Made by a program: the position numbers and the translations under genes
DNA from: Botryotinia globosa
Taxonomy: Eukaryota > Ascomycota > Leotiomycetes > Helotiales > Sclerotiniaceae
Assembly (NCBI GenBank): GCA_014898425.1
Contig: RCSZ01000010.1
Location: 1,240,001 to 1,304,000 of the forward strand
Length of the DNA: 64,000 bases
Reading direction: 5' to 3'
Part shown: one piece after another, positions 47,773-59,302 of the stretch
Position numbering within the stretch: position 1 is the stretch's first letter
Layout: each line of letters begins with the position of its first letter
Notes under the pieces: generated by a model
What the model saw: only the letters and a program-made list of their open reading frames with translations
Databases searched by the model: none
What the model was told of the DNA's origin: nothing

Positions 47773-49050
47773 AAATGAGTAGATGCTATAATCTAATTGG
47801 GTAACAGCTGCAAATTAGGTGAATTTGAGGGATTCATCTTAATTGCGTTCTCTTAAACTGAAATTTGCCGCTCGGTGTGAGTTTTTACCACGTGGGTTAT
47901 TCCGAGTCCTTGCTCATGTAGCAGTGTTGAAGGTGAATAATACTCACAAGGTGATTCCGACACGGCTTCTAATCGGCTTCTATTCAACATGACGGTAAAT
48001 GCTGATCTATCTTCATGTTTTCAAGCGGCAAGTAGATGAATCTGGTCTAAAGCACGCATGATATTACTAGGTAGCTAGGTATATGCAGAGGTTATTTTCC
48101 GTATAGTATCGTCTAACTGCGTTTCGAATGTTCTAACGAAGATTAGCACCGAATCCTCGTTCTCGTCTAATACATACTAGATCAGATGTTCAGAACTATA
48201 ATCAACATCATATCAGCATCTAATGTCGAGTGAAAATTTTAAACTTAGAATCAACATCACATGATTCTCTGGCACTAGAGCTTGCTGCTGGTAATTGTTA
48301 TTTGTACTTTGGCACGTTTTTGTAGGAAAGAAGACTCGGAATTCTTGGTGTGGGGCTATCCGTATAAGCGAGTTATATACGGACCGCAATTTTTACATTG
48401 ACAACCTTGTTGGCGATACGACTACTTTTGCTTTGGGACGAACATATTTAATTACACTGGATCTCGTGGTTAAAAGACATGAGCCGCAGGCTCTGCAGCA
48501 GCCACAGGGAGCGAAAGTTAAAACATCCATATAAATATCATTTACTTGCAGCTCACTACCTGTCCATATGCGACAAACAAGACAATGTGGCACTGGAAAA
48601 GAAAGAGTGGCTTTCAATTGTACGAAAGAGAAAGAAGCGATGAGGGGAGGTGAGTAATGCATGAGAGAAGGGGAGACCATACAGTTTGACGAATGCTGCA
48701 AGGTTCGCATGAGGAGTCAAAATCATCGATCTCAAAAAGATTGCACGGTATGTTATTGCTTGTCATCCCGACGCCAGGTGGTTTACATATAAAGGCAGGC
48801 GCGACTTCATGGTATGACTATCTCAATTCCTTGAGGTAGTCGATATGGAGGAGTTGGACGGTCATCAGCTCTTTCCTGGTAATAATTAATATTGATTTGC
48901 TTGCTTGAGAAGTATATAAAGATTACTTTTCAACAAAAACTTATCCTCAACAACACAACCATCTTTAACAAACGTCATCTTCGGAAAATATTGTATTCAT
49001 TAAAGTATTTTATTTCTTAATATCACTTCCAACACACACCATCCTCCGAC
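47773..49050. other. Divergent upstream region with TATA box for the plus-strand gene
   Basis: 1.3 kb. TATATAAA at 48913-48920, about 130 bp before the ATG at 49051, is a good TATA box. The segment 48930-49045 is A/C-rich (CAACAACACAACC, AACACACACC) like a fungal 5' leader. Nothing coding is supported. Confidence 0.6.
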
Positions 49051-50074
49051 ATGAAGCTCATCATTGTCGGCTCGACCGACATGCTTGGACAGGAACTCGT
49101 CAAACAAGCCCTTGACAACATCGAAGTCACATCTATCATAGCTATATCGGGTCGTCGTACAGGGCTACAGCAACCTAGTGGCCATTCGAAATTGGTGACG
49201 TGTGCGCTTCCCGAAACAACTCGGGACTGGCAAAGACTAGATATCGATGCTTCTGCAACGGGCGCTTGTATTTGGTATAGACAAATCTCTTAATCAAATT
49301 CTTTCATTGTTGAATAGTAGCCGGGACTACTCGACACATCTTCACTTTTTATTTCAGATTCTGACTCAAAACTGCAGGAATCTTAAACCAGGTCGGAGCA
49401 GATCGAATAATAAACCTGATTATTACGACCAAGTGTACTTTATCGATGAAATTAGACATGGCGTGAATTGGATAGCGAGGCAACGGGAAGCACATTTCAA
49501 GATCCCTGCGTCCTCTGGAGTAATCCCCCTTAGGTTCATTTACGTGAGCAGTTCGCAAGCCAGAGTACACCAGAAGGCGAATCATGCTCTGACTTCATGT
49601 TCGATACAGGTGAGTCACTCCCTTGTATGAATTTTCGAGAATGAAACAATGGTACTGACTATATATCTGCAGGGAGTCGCAGAGCAAAGAGTTTTGAGTT
49701 CCGCGAGAGAACTCCATGGGCACGTGCAGGCATGTGTCGCAAAGCCGGGACACATCATACGACTCAGGACTGGTAAAGGTTTGAAAGAAATGGTGCACAC
49801 TGCTGGATCATGGGTCCGAGATGGTCTCAAAGGCCGGCTGCCAAGAATTCAGGTAGAGAAAGCCGCGGCTGCGCTTCTGGACAAAGCTATCACGGGTAAT
49901 CACCCAGAAACTCTTTATAATAGGGATTTGATCAGAATTGGGGAAATGGCGCTCAGAGACCCAGAGGACTTGGTTACAGATGAACAGGCTGAACAGACGA
50001 GTGGACAAGCAGGAGAGGCGGGCGAACAAGAAGAAGAGGGTAAACAGGCAGCACAGACGGTTCAAAACGTTTAA
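49051..50074 (+). CDS. NmrA-like NAD(P)-binding Rossmann protein
   Basis: Predicted 305-aa protein from exons 49051..49274, 49318..49609 and 49673..50074, all GT..AG, with a TAA stop. The N-terminus MKLIIVGSTDMLGQELVKQAL is a Rossmann beta-alpha-beta start of the NmrA/HTATIP2-like short-chain family. GACIW, PLRFIYVSSSQA, and VQACVAKPGHI match the following strands of that family. The central glycine of the usual GxxGxxG is Asp here (G-S-T-D-M-L-G). The middle of exon 2 (SRDYSTHLHFLFQILTQNCRN, then SNNKPDYYDQVYFIDE) does not look like the family, so either the splice model there is wrong or the gene has diverged. The C-terminal tail is acidic and Gln/Glu/Gly-rich. These proteins are often redox sensors or reductases; no substrate is implied. 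Confidence 0.62.
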
Positions 50075-52520
50075 GAAGCCTACTTCCATATCATATCTAT
50101 AAATAGGTACAGCGTTTATACAGTAGCACTTTAGTGTTATCTTTAGCAATACACGTACGTATATTATTATCATCAGAAACAATCAGCTGTTCAGAAAGCC
50201 TGGCTCCAACCTTTATTCTTGAAGAAAATGTCACCTTGACTTTCAAATCTTGGAGTAGACGGTGCTCGTATATTGAAGTATCGCATCGCTTGACGCATAT
50301 CTCACTCTCGCGTACTTGATGAATGATTCTACCTGCTGATTAATAACCTAATGACAAGTCTAAATTCCCTTCCATACATGCTCATACAGCATCGATATTT
50401 ACATTGATTATGACCAGAACGAACAAACAAACAGAAAGCATGCAAATGATTCTCTTAATCCCAATCACCATCTCAACAATTCCACCCTACTGCATACCTA
50501 TGTAGGTGTCTAAATCTCCCAGTACTTCACGCTCCAGTTATACTCCCAACACTTCTTAACTTTAAATACAATTCCAACATAACGCAGCTGAAAACCCCCA
50601 AAACTCATAACACCAAACCATGGCCAGTCACCCCTTCCAATACTCACACTATATTCCCCATCTCCCCAAATCCCAATATGCACACATTTCCAGGGCTCAC
50701 TCAACGCCTCCTAGTCCAGCATTTTTACCCAAGGTCCGAGACTTCAACTATATCAGGTACTCGTCCTCTATCTGGATACTCAGCTTGAATCACCATCTCC
50801 CATTTTTTTTTAGGTTTCTAGCTTCAAGTATGACTCCAATCACAACTGCAATGACAGATGACCAAAAAAATAACTCCAGTACTTCGCTCAACAATTATCT
50901 TACTTGTATCCCCACAAAACATCAAGATAGTCACTACCATCACCATCACCATTACCATGTCTGCAAATTAGCCACTTCCACTCCCACTTCCACTCCCACT
51001 TCCACTCCCACTTCCACTCCCACTTCCACTCCCACTTCCACTCCCACTTTTACTACTCCCAACTACAAGAAACTCATATTCCCATCTCCCACCACTCCCA
51101 AATCACTATATCTATCAAATCTAGTGATTTCCTATTTACAATACAAAGCAATACAACACAACAAACCCATCCCACAACTACAAATAACTAAACTACAATT
51201 CCTTCCCTCCCCTTCTTTCCTTTAAAAACCCTGAAAACCCAAAAGAAAATAAAATCAAAACGCTTTTATATATTGTAATATAAAATCCCACTCCCACTTT
51301 TACTATTACTACCGCCACCTACACGAACCCCATATTCCCATTTCCCACCACTCCCAAACTACCAAATCCACCGAATCCATCAAATCTATCAAATCTATCA
51401 ATTTCCCACCCAGAATTTCAACCAACATAACAAACCCATCCCAAACACTAATAAATATTATACTACAACTTCTCCCCTCCTCCCCCCCTCCCCCTCCCCC
51501 CAAAACCAAAACCAAAACCAAAACAAACCCGCCCATCTACCCAATGGAACTATACCAGAATCACTCGATCCCCTCCTTCATTTCTTACATTAATCTATTT
51601 ATCCATCATTCAACCCATCATTCAATCCATCATTCAATCCATCATTCAATCCATCATTCAATCCATCATTCAACCTATCACTCAATCCATTCAATCCATT
51701 CAATCCACATAATTCTTCACCTCCACCTCCACCTCCACCTCCACCACCCTACCTATTCATCATCCATCCCCAACACCCCCAACACCCCCAACACCCCCAA
51801 TACCCCCAAACCCCCAAACCCCAACCCATAAGCGAGAATCCCCTATCCCCCTATCCCCCGTCTCCCTGTCTTTTGTTTTTTATAATCCTGAATTTCACTC
51901 AACGATCAATTTATCTATCCATTTATCTATCCATTCATCTATCCATCTCTCCATCTCTCCATCAACCTCATTTAAAAAAATCAAATAAGATAAATAATAA
52001 AAACAAACATATATATAAATTTGAGATTCCCATTCCGATAGGGAAAAAAAAGCACGAAAATATACCTTTTCTTTACCTCGAGATTAACAAGTGACGAGAA
52101 AAGGAAAGAAAAGCAGATACCTATGCATGTATCGGGAAACATAACATCTTACAATCCTCTCGAATTCATCACCACTGACCACCCATCTACTTCACCCATC
52201 AACATACATACTCTTTCCTCTACACCACACACCACAGCACAGCACAGCACCCACAAGGTAGTATCAACAAGTACAACCAAACAGCAACTGCAAAAACCAT
52301 GGGTATCAAAATTTCCTATGAGCATCTCTACAATCTAGACACATCAAGATCCTCCACACCTCTCCAACCTCCTCATAAGCTATAATTCGCACTGACAAGT
52401 TCCACGCTTCACCATTTCCCTTCCCGTATACTGAGGCTAAAACCATCGGTTTCCCCATTTGCCCAGTTCCATGAGATATGTATCTTCCCAGCCATAAATA
52501 TGCATAAATATGCAAAAAGT
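50075..52520. other. Intergenic with C-rich low-complexity blocks
   Basis: 2.4 kb without a supported gene. It contains a 12-bp CCCACTTCCACT array (about 50973-51048), a CATCATTCAATC 12-bp array (about 51606-51700), CTCCAC hexamers (about 51720-51745) and AACACCCCC units (about 51770-51810). Open frames here are Pro/Thr/Ser/His-rich repeat artefacts. Confidence 0.5.
50973..51048. repeat. (CCCACTTCCACT)n 12-bp array, ~6 copies
   Basis: Tandem 12-bp units reading Thr-Pro-Thr-Ser. The surrounding sequence has no other coding support. Confidence 0.85.
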
Positions 52521-53761
52521 TTAATACTTCTGTCGAATGATCTCTAGGAGGAAGTCTTCAAAGGAGAGCGTAATGTAACCTAGTGGAAATGGTCAGATAT
52601 TTAGAGGTCAAGAAATGGATGCGAAATGACTTACCATCGCGGTCATCATCGTAACGTTTAAAGCTATTTCGAAATCATGTTAGCAATCAAGCCACTCTCA
52701 CAATTCCCAGGAATTTCTTTTCGCAGATACAGAACCCAACAACACCCTAATCTCATCCCGAAAAAAAAAGGAAAAAAGGAAAAAACCTACACATCAGTCA
52801 TCCTTTTCAAACTAATACAACTTTGCACAAACATATCGAAACTAATCGCTCCCTCCGCCCTCTTATCATAAGCCTTAAACAGGGTCCCCACAAAACTATC
52901 ACTCAATCTATAACCAAAAGCCACCAGCGCTTCCGAATATTCATCCAAACTAATATTCCCACTGCGATCTTTATCGAAGCGATCAAACAATCCACGCCAT
53001 GCCGCGAGAAATCCCCATAAGCCGCAGAACTCTTCAAAATTGATCGTGTTGCTGCGATCGGTATCGAACATGCGAATCATCATTTTTACAGTATAGGGAT
53101 CGAAGGCGGTCCAATCGCCATTGACGAGAGCGGCGCGGAGCTCTTTTTCGGTGAGGGCGCCGGTTCCTAGAGAGGGGGGGGATTAGTACTTGGTTCTTGC
53201 ATTTTAGATGGAGACAGGAATGGAGTAAACACATACGATCTTTATCCACAGCCTGAAACAGCGGCCACAATTGAGGATCCGCACCGGGAGGAGCAGGCGT
53301 AGGAGGAGGTCTAGATTGTTGCGCCGGTCTTGTCTGAGGCGCAACTCGACCAGGTTGGAATTGGCCTGGCGGAGGAGAGGCATAGCCGCGACCTGGAGGG
53401 GAAGCGCCATAGTTTCCTGGAGGATGCATCTGGGGCGAGAGTCGTCGACCATCGGATGGTCTGTGGCCGTTGGGATTTATGGCTTGGGGGAGGGATGGCG
53501 GGGGACGGTTTTCGTATTGTGCGCCGTGCATGGCTTGTTGCGCTTGGCTGTGAATGGGGGCTTGAACGACGGGGGATTGTGCATGTTTCTATTGTGTGGA
53601 TTAGTGCTGGTTATGCGATGCGATTTGGGGAAAGGGACAAATGTACTCGTTCTGGCTCTGCGAATCTGTGGGGTTTGGGGTCAGCCTGGTTCTAAACTGG
53701 AGGGGAAAGAGCTGACTTACGCAGGTAGCGAATCTGGGTTAAAAGCTCTATTGTAAGCCAT
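52521..53761 (-). CDS. PEF1: Penta-EF-hand calcium-binding protein (ALG-2/peflin type)
   Basis: Predicted 291-aa protein. Exons in transcription order are 53761..53721, 53665..53647 (19 nt), 53588..53237, 53166..52791, 52663..52635 (29 nt) and 52579..52521; all introns are GT..AG and the frame closes at TAA. Residues 1 to about 120 are Pro/Gln/Gly-rich (NRPPPSLPQ, PPGRGYASPPPGQFQPG), as in peflins. Then come EF-hand loops: DKDRTGALTEKE, DTDRSNTINFEE, DKDRSGNISLDE, a degenerate DKRAEGAISFDM, and DDDRDGYITLSFED near the C-terminus. This is the five-EF-hand PEF layout; the family binds Ca2+, dimerises through EF5 and acts at membranes and in budding or cation homeostasis (yeast Pef1). The first two exons are supported by frame and signal only. 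Confidence 0.9.
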
Positions 53762-54982
53762 GTTAATGGATTGATTCGAGAGTATGAATGGTAGGAGATC
53801 TTTGGCGACAAAGAATTCTTTAGTTGTCGACTATTTAATAAAGTTGTGAGAGGATTCGTGGTAGGTTAGATATGTGAATGAAGATTGAAGATTGAAGATT
53901 GAAGCTCGAGCGATTAGAGGGGTTGTGTAAAGTAAAAGAGTTCCCTTGACGCGGCGAGTAGGCTGAGCGTTACAAGGGTGGATCTAATTTCAGGTACCTA
54001 GTGATCACCGGAAGAGTTGCCGAATGAAAATTCCCTAAGAAATTAATTTCATGTCAAAGTATCGTCAAAAGAGGAAGTACTGGATGGAGAGAATAACGAG
54101 TCCCAGATGTAATATATTTGAAGAGAAAGGAGGAGGCTTCTTAAGTATTCATGGGGGGGCTGACCAGTGGTTCTAAATGCCCAAGAATGACGAATGCCAA
54201 TACTTGATGTGAGTATGTTGGAGCCCTGGTGAGCAATAGAATGGACTGACACTGACACTGACACCGACACCGACACCGACAAGAGATATCATGCGCTCTC
54301 GGATTCTCTTTACTTTTCTCCTCTCCTATGAATGTGAGTGAGTACCTGACATGTATCAATGTTTGCGCCCCGGTGAGCAATTCCTGCAGTGTAAACTTTG
54401 CTGCGATCAATACCTAGGGACGTAATTAGTAAGTATCACCTGCCATTTGTTAAACTTACTCCCTTGGATAACTTTTGGTAATCCGATGAGTTGGTTCATT
54501 TTTATACCTCTGTATCGGATATTAGAGTATAAAATGTCATCACATATACCTATCTTGGCTTGGTAATAAGTATTTCACTATCTCGTACTCGCACACGCAA
54601 TATATATATATATATCTATATATCTATATATATAACTATATATATATTATAAATCTCAATCAAATCCAAGCATCTGGAGAAAAAAGTGGAAATACATGCA
54701 AACCTCCATCCCATCGGCATTACTCAACTGATCATTCCGTTCTACCCAAGTGCATCATCATCGTCCCTCACCCTCGAAACGTATCTGAAACATAGAATTA
54801 TTTCACTTCACACACAAAGACCATTACTCCCCCTTCTTTGTCCCCTCTCCTGTCTCAACCATATAGGGTAATCCCCGGATACGAACCAATACACACTCAA
54901 TACGCTCAATACGCTCAATACGCTCAATACGCTCAATACACTCAATACGCTCAATACGCTCAATACGCACCGAATACGCAGC
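53762..54982. other. Divergent upstream region with CTCAATACG array
   Basis: 1.2 kb between the PEF gene and the ChaC gene. It has TGACAC hexamers at about 54246-54282, an (AT)n/TATATC stretch at 54601-54648, and a 9-bp CTCAATACG array at about 54897-54966 lying just upstream of the ChaC ATG, so probably in its leader. Confidence 0.6.
54897..54966. repeat. (CTCAATACG)n 9-bp array, ~8 copies
   Basis: Tandem 9-bp units with one CTCAATACA variant. It ends about 15 bp before the ATG at 54983. Confidence 0.9.
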
Positions 54983-56578
54983 ATGGGCGACACCTCTCTC
55001 CCTCTCCCTCTCCCTCCCTCCCCCTCCACCACCACCACCACCAATCCCGAGAACGAATTCTGGATATTTGGATACGGGTACCTATTACCCTACACCTCTT
55101 ACTCTACAATACCTACCTCCCTAGGTATAAACAAATCCCCAGCTAACTCAATCCCCCAACCACAGGAGTTTAATCTGGAAACCCCCTCCACATTTTGGTA
55201 ATCTAGAAATCTCCATCCTTCCATCCTTTATCCCGTCCCGTCCTGTCCTGTCCTGTCCTATACTCTTCAAGATACACCTATGTACCCAAGTCAAGTATCT
55301 ACCTACAATATACATACCCAGCCTCCCTTCGAAAAGGACAAAGAAGTACCTACCTACCTACCTACCCCCAACCCCCCTCCCTCCCCTCTTAAATAACAGA
55401 AACCCAACCCCAACTCCAATCCCCCAATTCCCAAATCTTAATTCCCTAACAACCCCCCCAAATAGATCAACGTATTCCAGGCTATGTAACAGGATATGTG
55501 CGAAGATTTTGGCAGGTATGATTTTTTGAGTTTCTTTCTCTTCTCCTCTTTCCCTTCTCTTTCTCCATTCAATCTAGATAGTTTTCCTGTCGTGTAGACG
55601 CAGAGTATAACTGTGAATCCTCATTCCCTCGTAAAACATTTTTCATTTCTTTTGTGTTATACATTGCATGAGTTGATGTAGAGAGGAGTAATAGCTAATA
55701 GATAGATATCCAGGCTAGGTAAATAAATCCCCCTTTCCCCCTTTCCCCCCTTCCCCTCCCTCCCTCCCTCCCTCCCTCCCCCCAACCCCAACCCAACCCC
55801 CCTAACCCCCTCTAGCGAAGACCACCGCGGCACCCCCTCCTCCCCAGGCCGCGTCGTAACCCTAATCTCGCACTCCCACTGGCTCACGCTGCACGATCCA
55901 CATTCTCCCCCACCCTCCTCCTCCTCTCCTCCATCTCCTCCATCTCCTCCATCTCCTCCATCTCCTCCCCCCAAAACCTGGGGCGTCGCCTACCACATCC
56001 CCTCCTCCCACGTCGCCCAAGTGCGCGAATACCTCGACATCCGCGAGATAAACGGTTACACCATCCACTACACCGAATTTTATCCCGCCGCCTCGTCTTC
56101 CTCTTCGTCCGCCACTGAAGCACAACAACAGCAACAACAACCGTTCCGGACCCTTCTCTACATAGGCACCCCCTCCAATCCTCAATTTACCGGCCCTCAG
56201 GATCCGCAAGAATTGGCTAAACACATCTTCCGAAGCCAAGGCCCGAGTGGCTTGAATCGTGATTATCTTTTGAGTTTGGATGTTGCTTGTATGTTGCTTT
56301 CATTTCCATTTCCATTTTGGCTTTGGTTTCTTTATATTTTGAATCCTCGTCACTATCGTATATATCTGCACTAGAGACGAATAATCATGCTGATGAATCT
56401 AGTGGACGAGTTGAGTCCTGAAAGCGGTGATGATCACATCAAGGACCTGGCGAATAGGGTTCGGAAGATAGCTGAGAGGCAAGGAGGGGTAGAAGCAGAA
56501 GCAAGTCACACAGAGGATATAGATCATGGGCTCAAGAAGGTTACAAGCATAGATGAGCTGGAGGAGACTGAAAAGTAA
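54983..56578 (+). CDS. ChaC-type glutathione gamma-glutamylcyclotransferase
   Basis: Predicted 276-aa cytosolic enzyme that releases 5-oxoproline and Cys-Gly from glutathione. Exons are 54983..55077, 55166..55197, 55466..55515, 55714..55718 (5 nt), 55816..56288 and 56403..56578. The chain gives FWIFGYGSLIWKPPP (YGSLIW at 31-36, substrate loop), IPGYVTGYVRRFWQ, then ASEDHRGTPSSPGRVVTL, WGVAYHIP, YLDIREINGY (the conserved Glu here is the expected catalytic acid), FYP, LYIGTPSNPQF, and LNRDYLLSLDVA joined to LDELSPESGDDHIKDL. These are ChaC/Gcg1 hallmarks. The 5-nt exon GCTAG lies between CAG and GTAAAT; without it exons 3 and 5 are out of frame. The protein carries unusual low-complexity insertions: SPPSPPSPPSPP from a 9-bp repeat near 55925-55970, and a Ser/Gln-rich loop (SSSSSSATEAQQQQQQ). 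Confidence 0.88.
55714..55718 (+). other. Predicted 5-nt micro-exon (GCTAG) of the ChaC gene
   Basis: The context is ATATCCAG|GCTAG|GTAAATAA. A branch-like GCTAATA (55694-55700) lies upstream. The downstream intron (55719-55815) has a very long C/T tract and CTAAC shortly before CTCTAG. Inserting these five bases gives Gln-Ala-Ser-Glu-Asp-His, the expected family motif, and makes exons 3 and 5 compatible in frame. Confidence 0.75.
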
Positions 56579-56998
56579 CGCGTGAAAGAGCCATTTATTC
56601 ATTCATTCCCTTTTTTGGGGTATTATTTGCCATAGAAACCATAAAGACCTGCAGAGATATGCAGTCTTCATAAAGAGAGCTTGATCAAAATGATCGTGAC
56701 TCGAAAATACAGGCAGACTTGAAAAACATTTGTCAGATGTTAGAAAGAAAAAGTGATTGAGCAAGGTAAGATACCCCCTCCACAAACTCCATGCAAAGCA
56801 TCAGTATTGCTCGCCAGACCAGAACCGCTGCCAGAAACCACAAGGTAAATCTTAAGCTGCTATCGAAAAAGATGACAACATCATAAATTCCACCCCACGA
56901 AAAACCTTCGCTGAGAACCCCAGGCTGACTTTTCTTATTCTCGGAGAATGAGAGACCTTGAAGAAAGAAGAGAAGAATGCCGCCCAGTCGAAAACAAT
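56579..56998. other. Tail-to-tail spacer
   Basis: 420 bp between the 3' ends of the ChaC and RRM genes. Nothing else is recognised. Confidence 0.5.
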
Positions 56999-57955
56999 TT
57001 ATTGGTTTCCTCCCCAGTTTCCGGCGTTTCCACCACTTTGATTGCGGTCGTATCCTCCTCCACCAGAGTATCCACCGCCACCACCACCGGAGTAGCCTAT
57101 AGACAGTTAGTATGCTTATAGAAGCAAAGAATATCCACCGTGCAACTTACCGCCGCCACCGCCTCCATTGTAGCCTTTATCATCTCACTTGTTAGTAAAT
57201 GCTATTCAAAATATTCACGACAGACTGGCCGAGCGAGATCGCTTACCTCCGCCACCAGAGTATCCACCACCTATATCACAGACCGTCAGTAAAGATGTGC
57301 GACCATCAACGAGAAATCATCGGAGAGAATCTTACCTCCATTGTATCCACCACCTCCAGAGTAACCACCACCACCACCGGAGTTGTTGTCATATCCACGA
57401 CCACCTCCGTATCCTCCACCACCACCTCCATATCCACCGCCACCACGGCCACCATATCCTCCTCCACCTCGGCCACCACCGAATCCGCCACCACCACCTG
57501 AGCGGTCATTGCCGGCGCGCTCGGAGGCTTTGTCGACACGAATGGTACGGCCATCGAATCTACATGTATATTAGCTTGTGTCTAGGAATCTGAATGTTGG
57601 AACAAACATACTCAACGCTATTCATCTCTTGGATGGCCTTCTCAGCATCAGCCTCAGGGGAAGAGTCGGGGTTGCCTTGTCCATAGCGAACGAAGCCGAA
57701 GCCACGGCTACGACCAGTGTCGCGGTCCTTGACAACAACCTGTATCAATCATATCAGTTTCTAATCTTGCCGGTGAGCTTATCAATGAAGGGAGCGTAAA
57801 ACATACTGCTTCTTCAACAGTTCCAAATTCAGAGAACTTCTCACGGAGAGCGTTCTCATCTGTGTGCCAAGCAAGGCCACTAATTAAACGCGTTAGTCAA
57901 TCTACCTGTCAGGAGTGTAAAAAATTTGGACTTACCCAATGAATAATTTAGACAT
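56999..57955 (-). CDS. Glycine-rich RNA-binding protein (single RRM plus RGG/GYGG tail)
   Basis: Predicted 196-aa protein with seven exons in transcription order: 57955..57936, 57879..57807, 57739..57612, 57559..57336, 57270..57247 (24 nt), 57174..57151 (24 nt) and 57096..56999. All introns are GT..AG; the frame ends in TAA. Residues 1 to about 90 are an RRM: RNP2 is KLFIGGL (joined across intron 1), and RNP1 is RGFGFVRY, with [21 protein letters not shown] between. The remainder is a low-complexity Gly/Tyr/Arg tail ([20 protein letters not shown]), typical of cold-inducible/glycine-rich RNA-binding proteins that act in mRNA processing, stability and stress granules. The tail is interrupted by three introns in the same phase, so the two 24-nt exons can be included or skipped without changing frame. 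Confidence 0.93.
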
Positions 57956-59302
57956 GATAGATAATTCTCGAAAACCTGGCTGAAAGTCTCAATGTCCGCA
58001 CGCATTCACACAAAAAGAATCGCGCCATTTCAGGCGGAAGTTGTGTATACGAGAGACGGACGGAACACACAAAGAAAGATACATCGAGGCAAAAACAGGA
58101 ATCCGCAAAACGGAGAGATGGAATGGAAGGGTGATGTGGAATGAATTTGGAAGCAAAAATCGCAAAAGACAGTCAAGTCAGCTAGCACAAGCAGGAGAAT
58201 CGGACGAACTTCTTGAAGGATTAGAGTGTCGAGTTGAAGTGAAATATCGAGATTTCTTTGTTTGTTGGAATTTGGTCAAAGGGATCGGGACTGAGACGGA
58301 ATAAAATAACAGATCGTGGGAAAGGGAGTATTCAATCGGACGACTGAAATGACAGTGCGATCTGATCAAAGGTAAGAATGCGAAGGTAAATCGCGAAAGA
58401 AGGGATTTTGAGTTGAGGTTGTAACTTTGTAACTTTGTAAGGAAGAAGGAAGAAGGAAGAAGGAAGAGGAATAAAAGATGATTGAGGTAGGTAGGGAAGA
58501 GGGAAGATTTCTGAGCTATTAAGCGCAAAGCGGGGGAATTATTATTATTAGTATTATGATTATTATTTATTGCCTTTATTGCCTGTATTGCCTTGCCTGT
58601 ATTGCCTGTATTGCCCCTCCCTCTCCCATACAAATTCAATACCATTAATTCACCAAGGAACTTGGAAGATCCATGGATACCCGATGATACCATTGAGCGA
58701 GCGAGCTTGACCTTTGATTCGATCCTTTGAAGTTTGAATTCACCACACCTTGATGGGGGCTTACAGTCTACTCCCGATTGAGTTAGATTGACTCTATTTT
58801 CTTTTTTTACCAAGTTCCAGTTTTCAATGTAGCTACTTTACTCATTCATCATCAATACTAGATGATGCTCCAATCTCAATGGACGGCCGGCTGGAAAAGG
58901 CCATGGCTTACTAAGTTACTAGCTACTAGCTACCTTGGTTTGATTCATACTTCTTTCTTGTTGATTGGAAGTTGGAACCAAGCAATAGAAGGAGGCCGGG
59001 GAACTGTGGTCTGTCTATCCTTGGCTTGGGTGTCCAATTGATATCAGAGATCTTCCTGTGGCTTTTACCTCTGTTGCCCAATATCCATCCCGAGGAAGGA
59101 ATTTATCAGAATTGCCTGGACCGGATAATGAAATACATAAGCATTGATATGTTGCAATCCGCCCACCTAATAAAGATTTACATATTTACGGTGCCTCGAG
59201 AGTCGGTGTTATCATACGATCAACCAATGCTTCAACCAATGCTTCGACCCTTCTATTATCCATGTGTAGCTCAAGGCCAGATGCTTAGGAGTTCTTGTGC
59301 TC

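Noticed and set aside
50620..51225. A 201-codon frame with a good start context (ACCATGGCC)
   Set aside because: The body is a Thr-Pro-Thr-Ser repeat and His-rich low complexity; no ordered segment or conserved motif.
55770..55812. AACCCC/CTAACCCC tract resembling interstitial telomere repeat
   Set aside because: The units are irregular and sit in the polypyrimidine part of a ChaC intron; a true telomeric array would show repeated CCCTAA.
58178..58813. A 211-codon minus-strand frame upstream of the RRM gene
   Set aside because: Composition is low-complexity (Asn, Ser, Leu) with TTGCCTGTA and GGAAGAA repeats; no domain or splice support.
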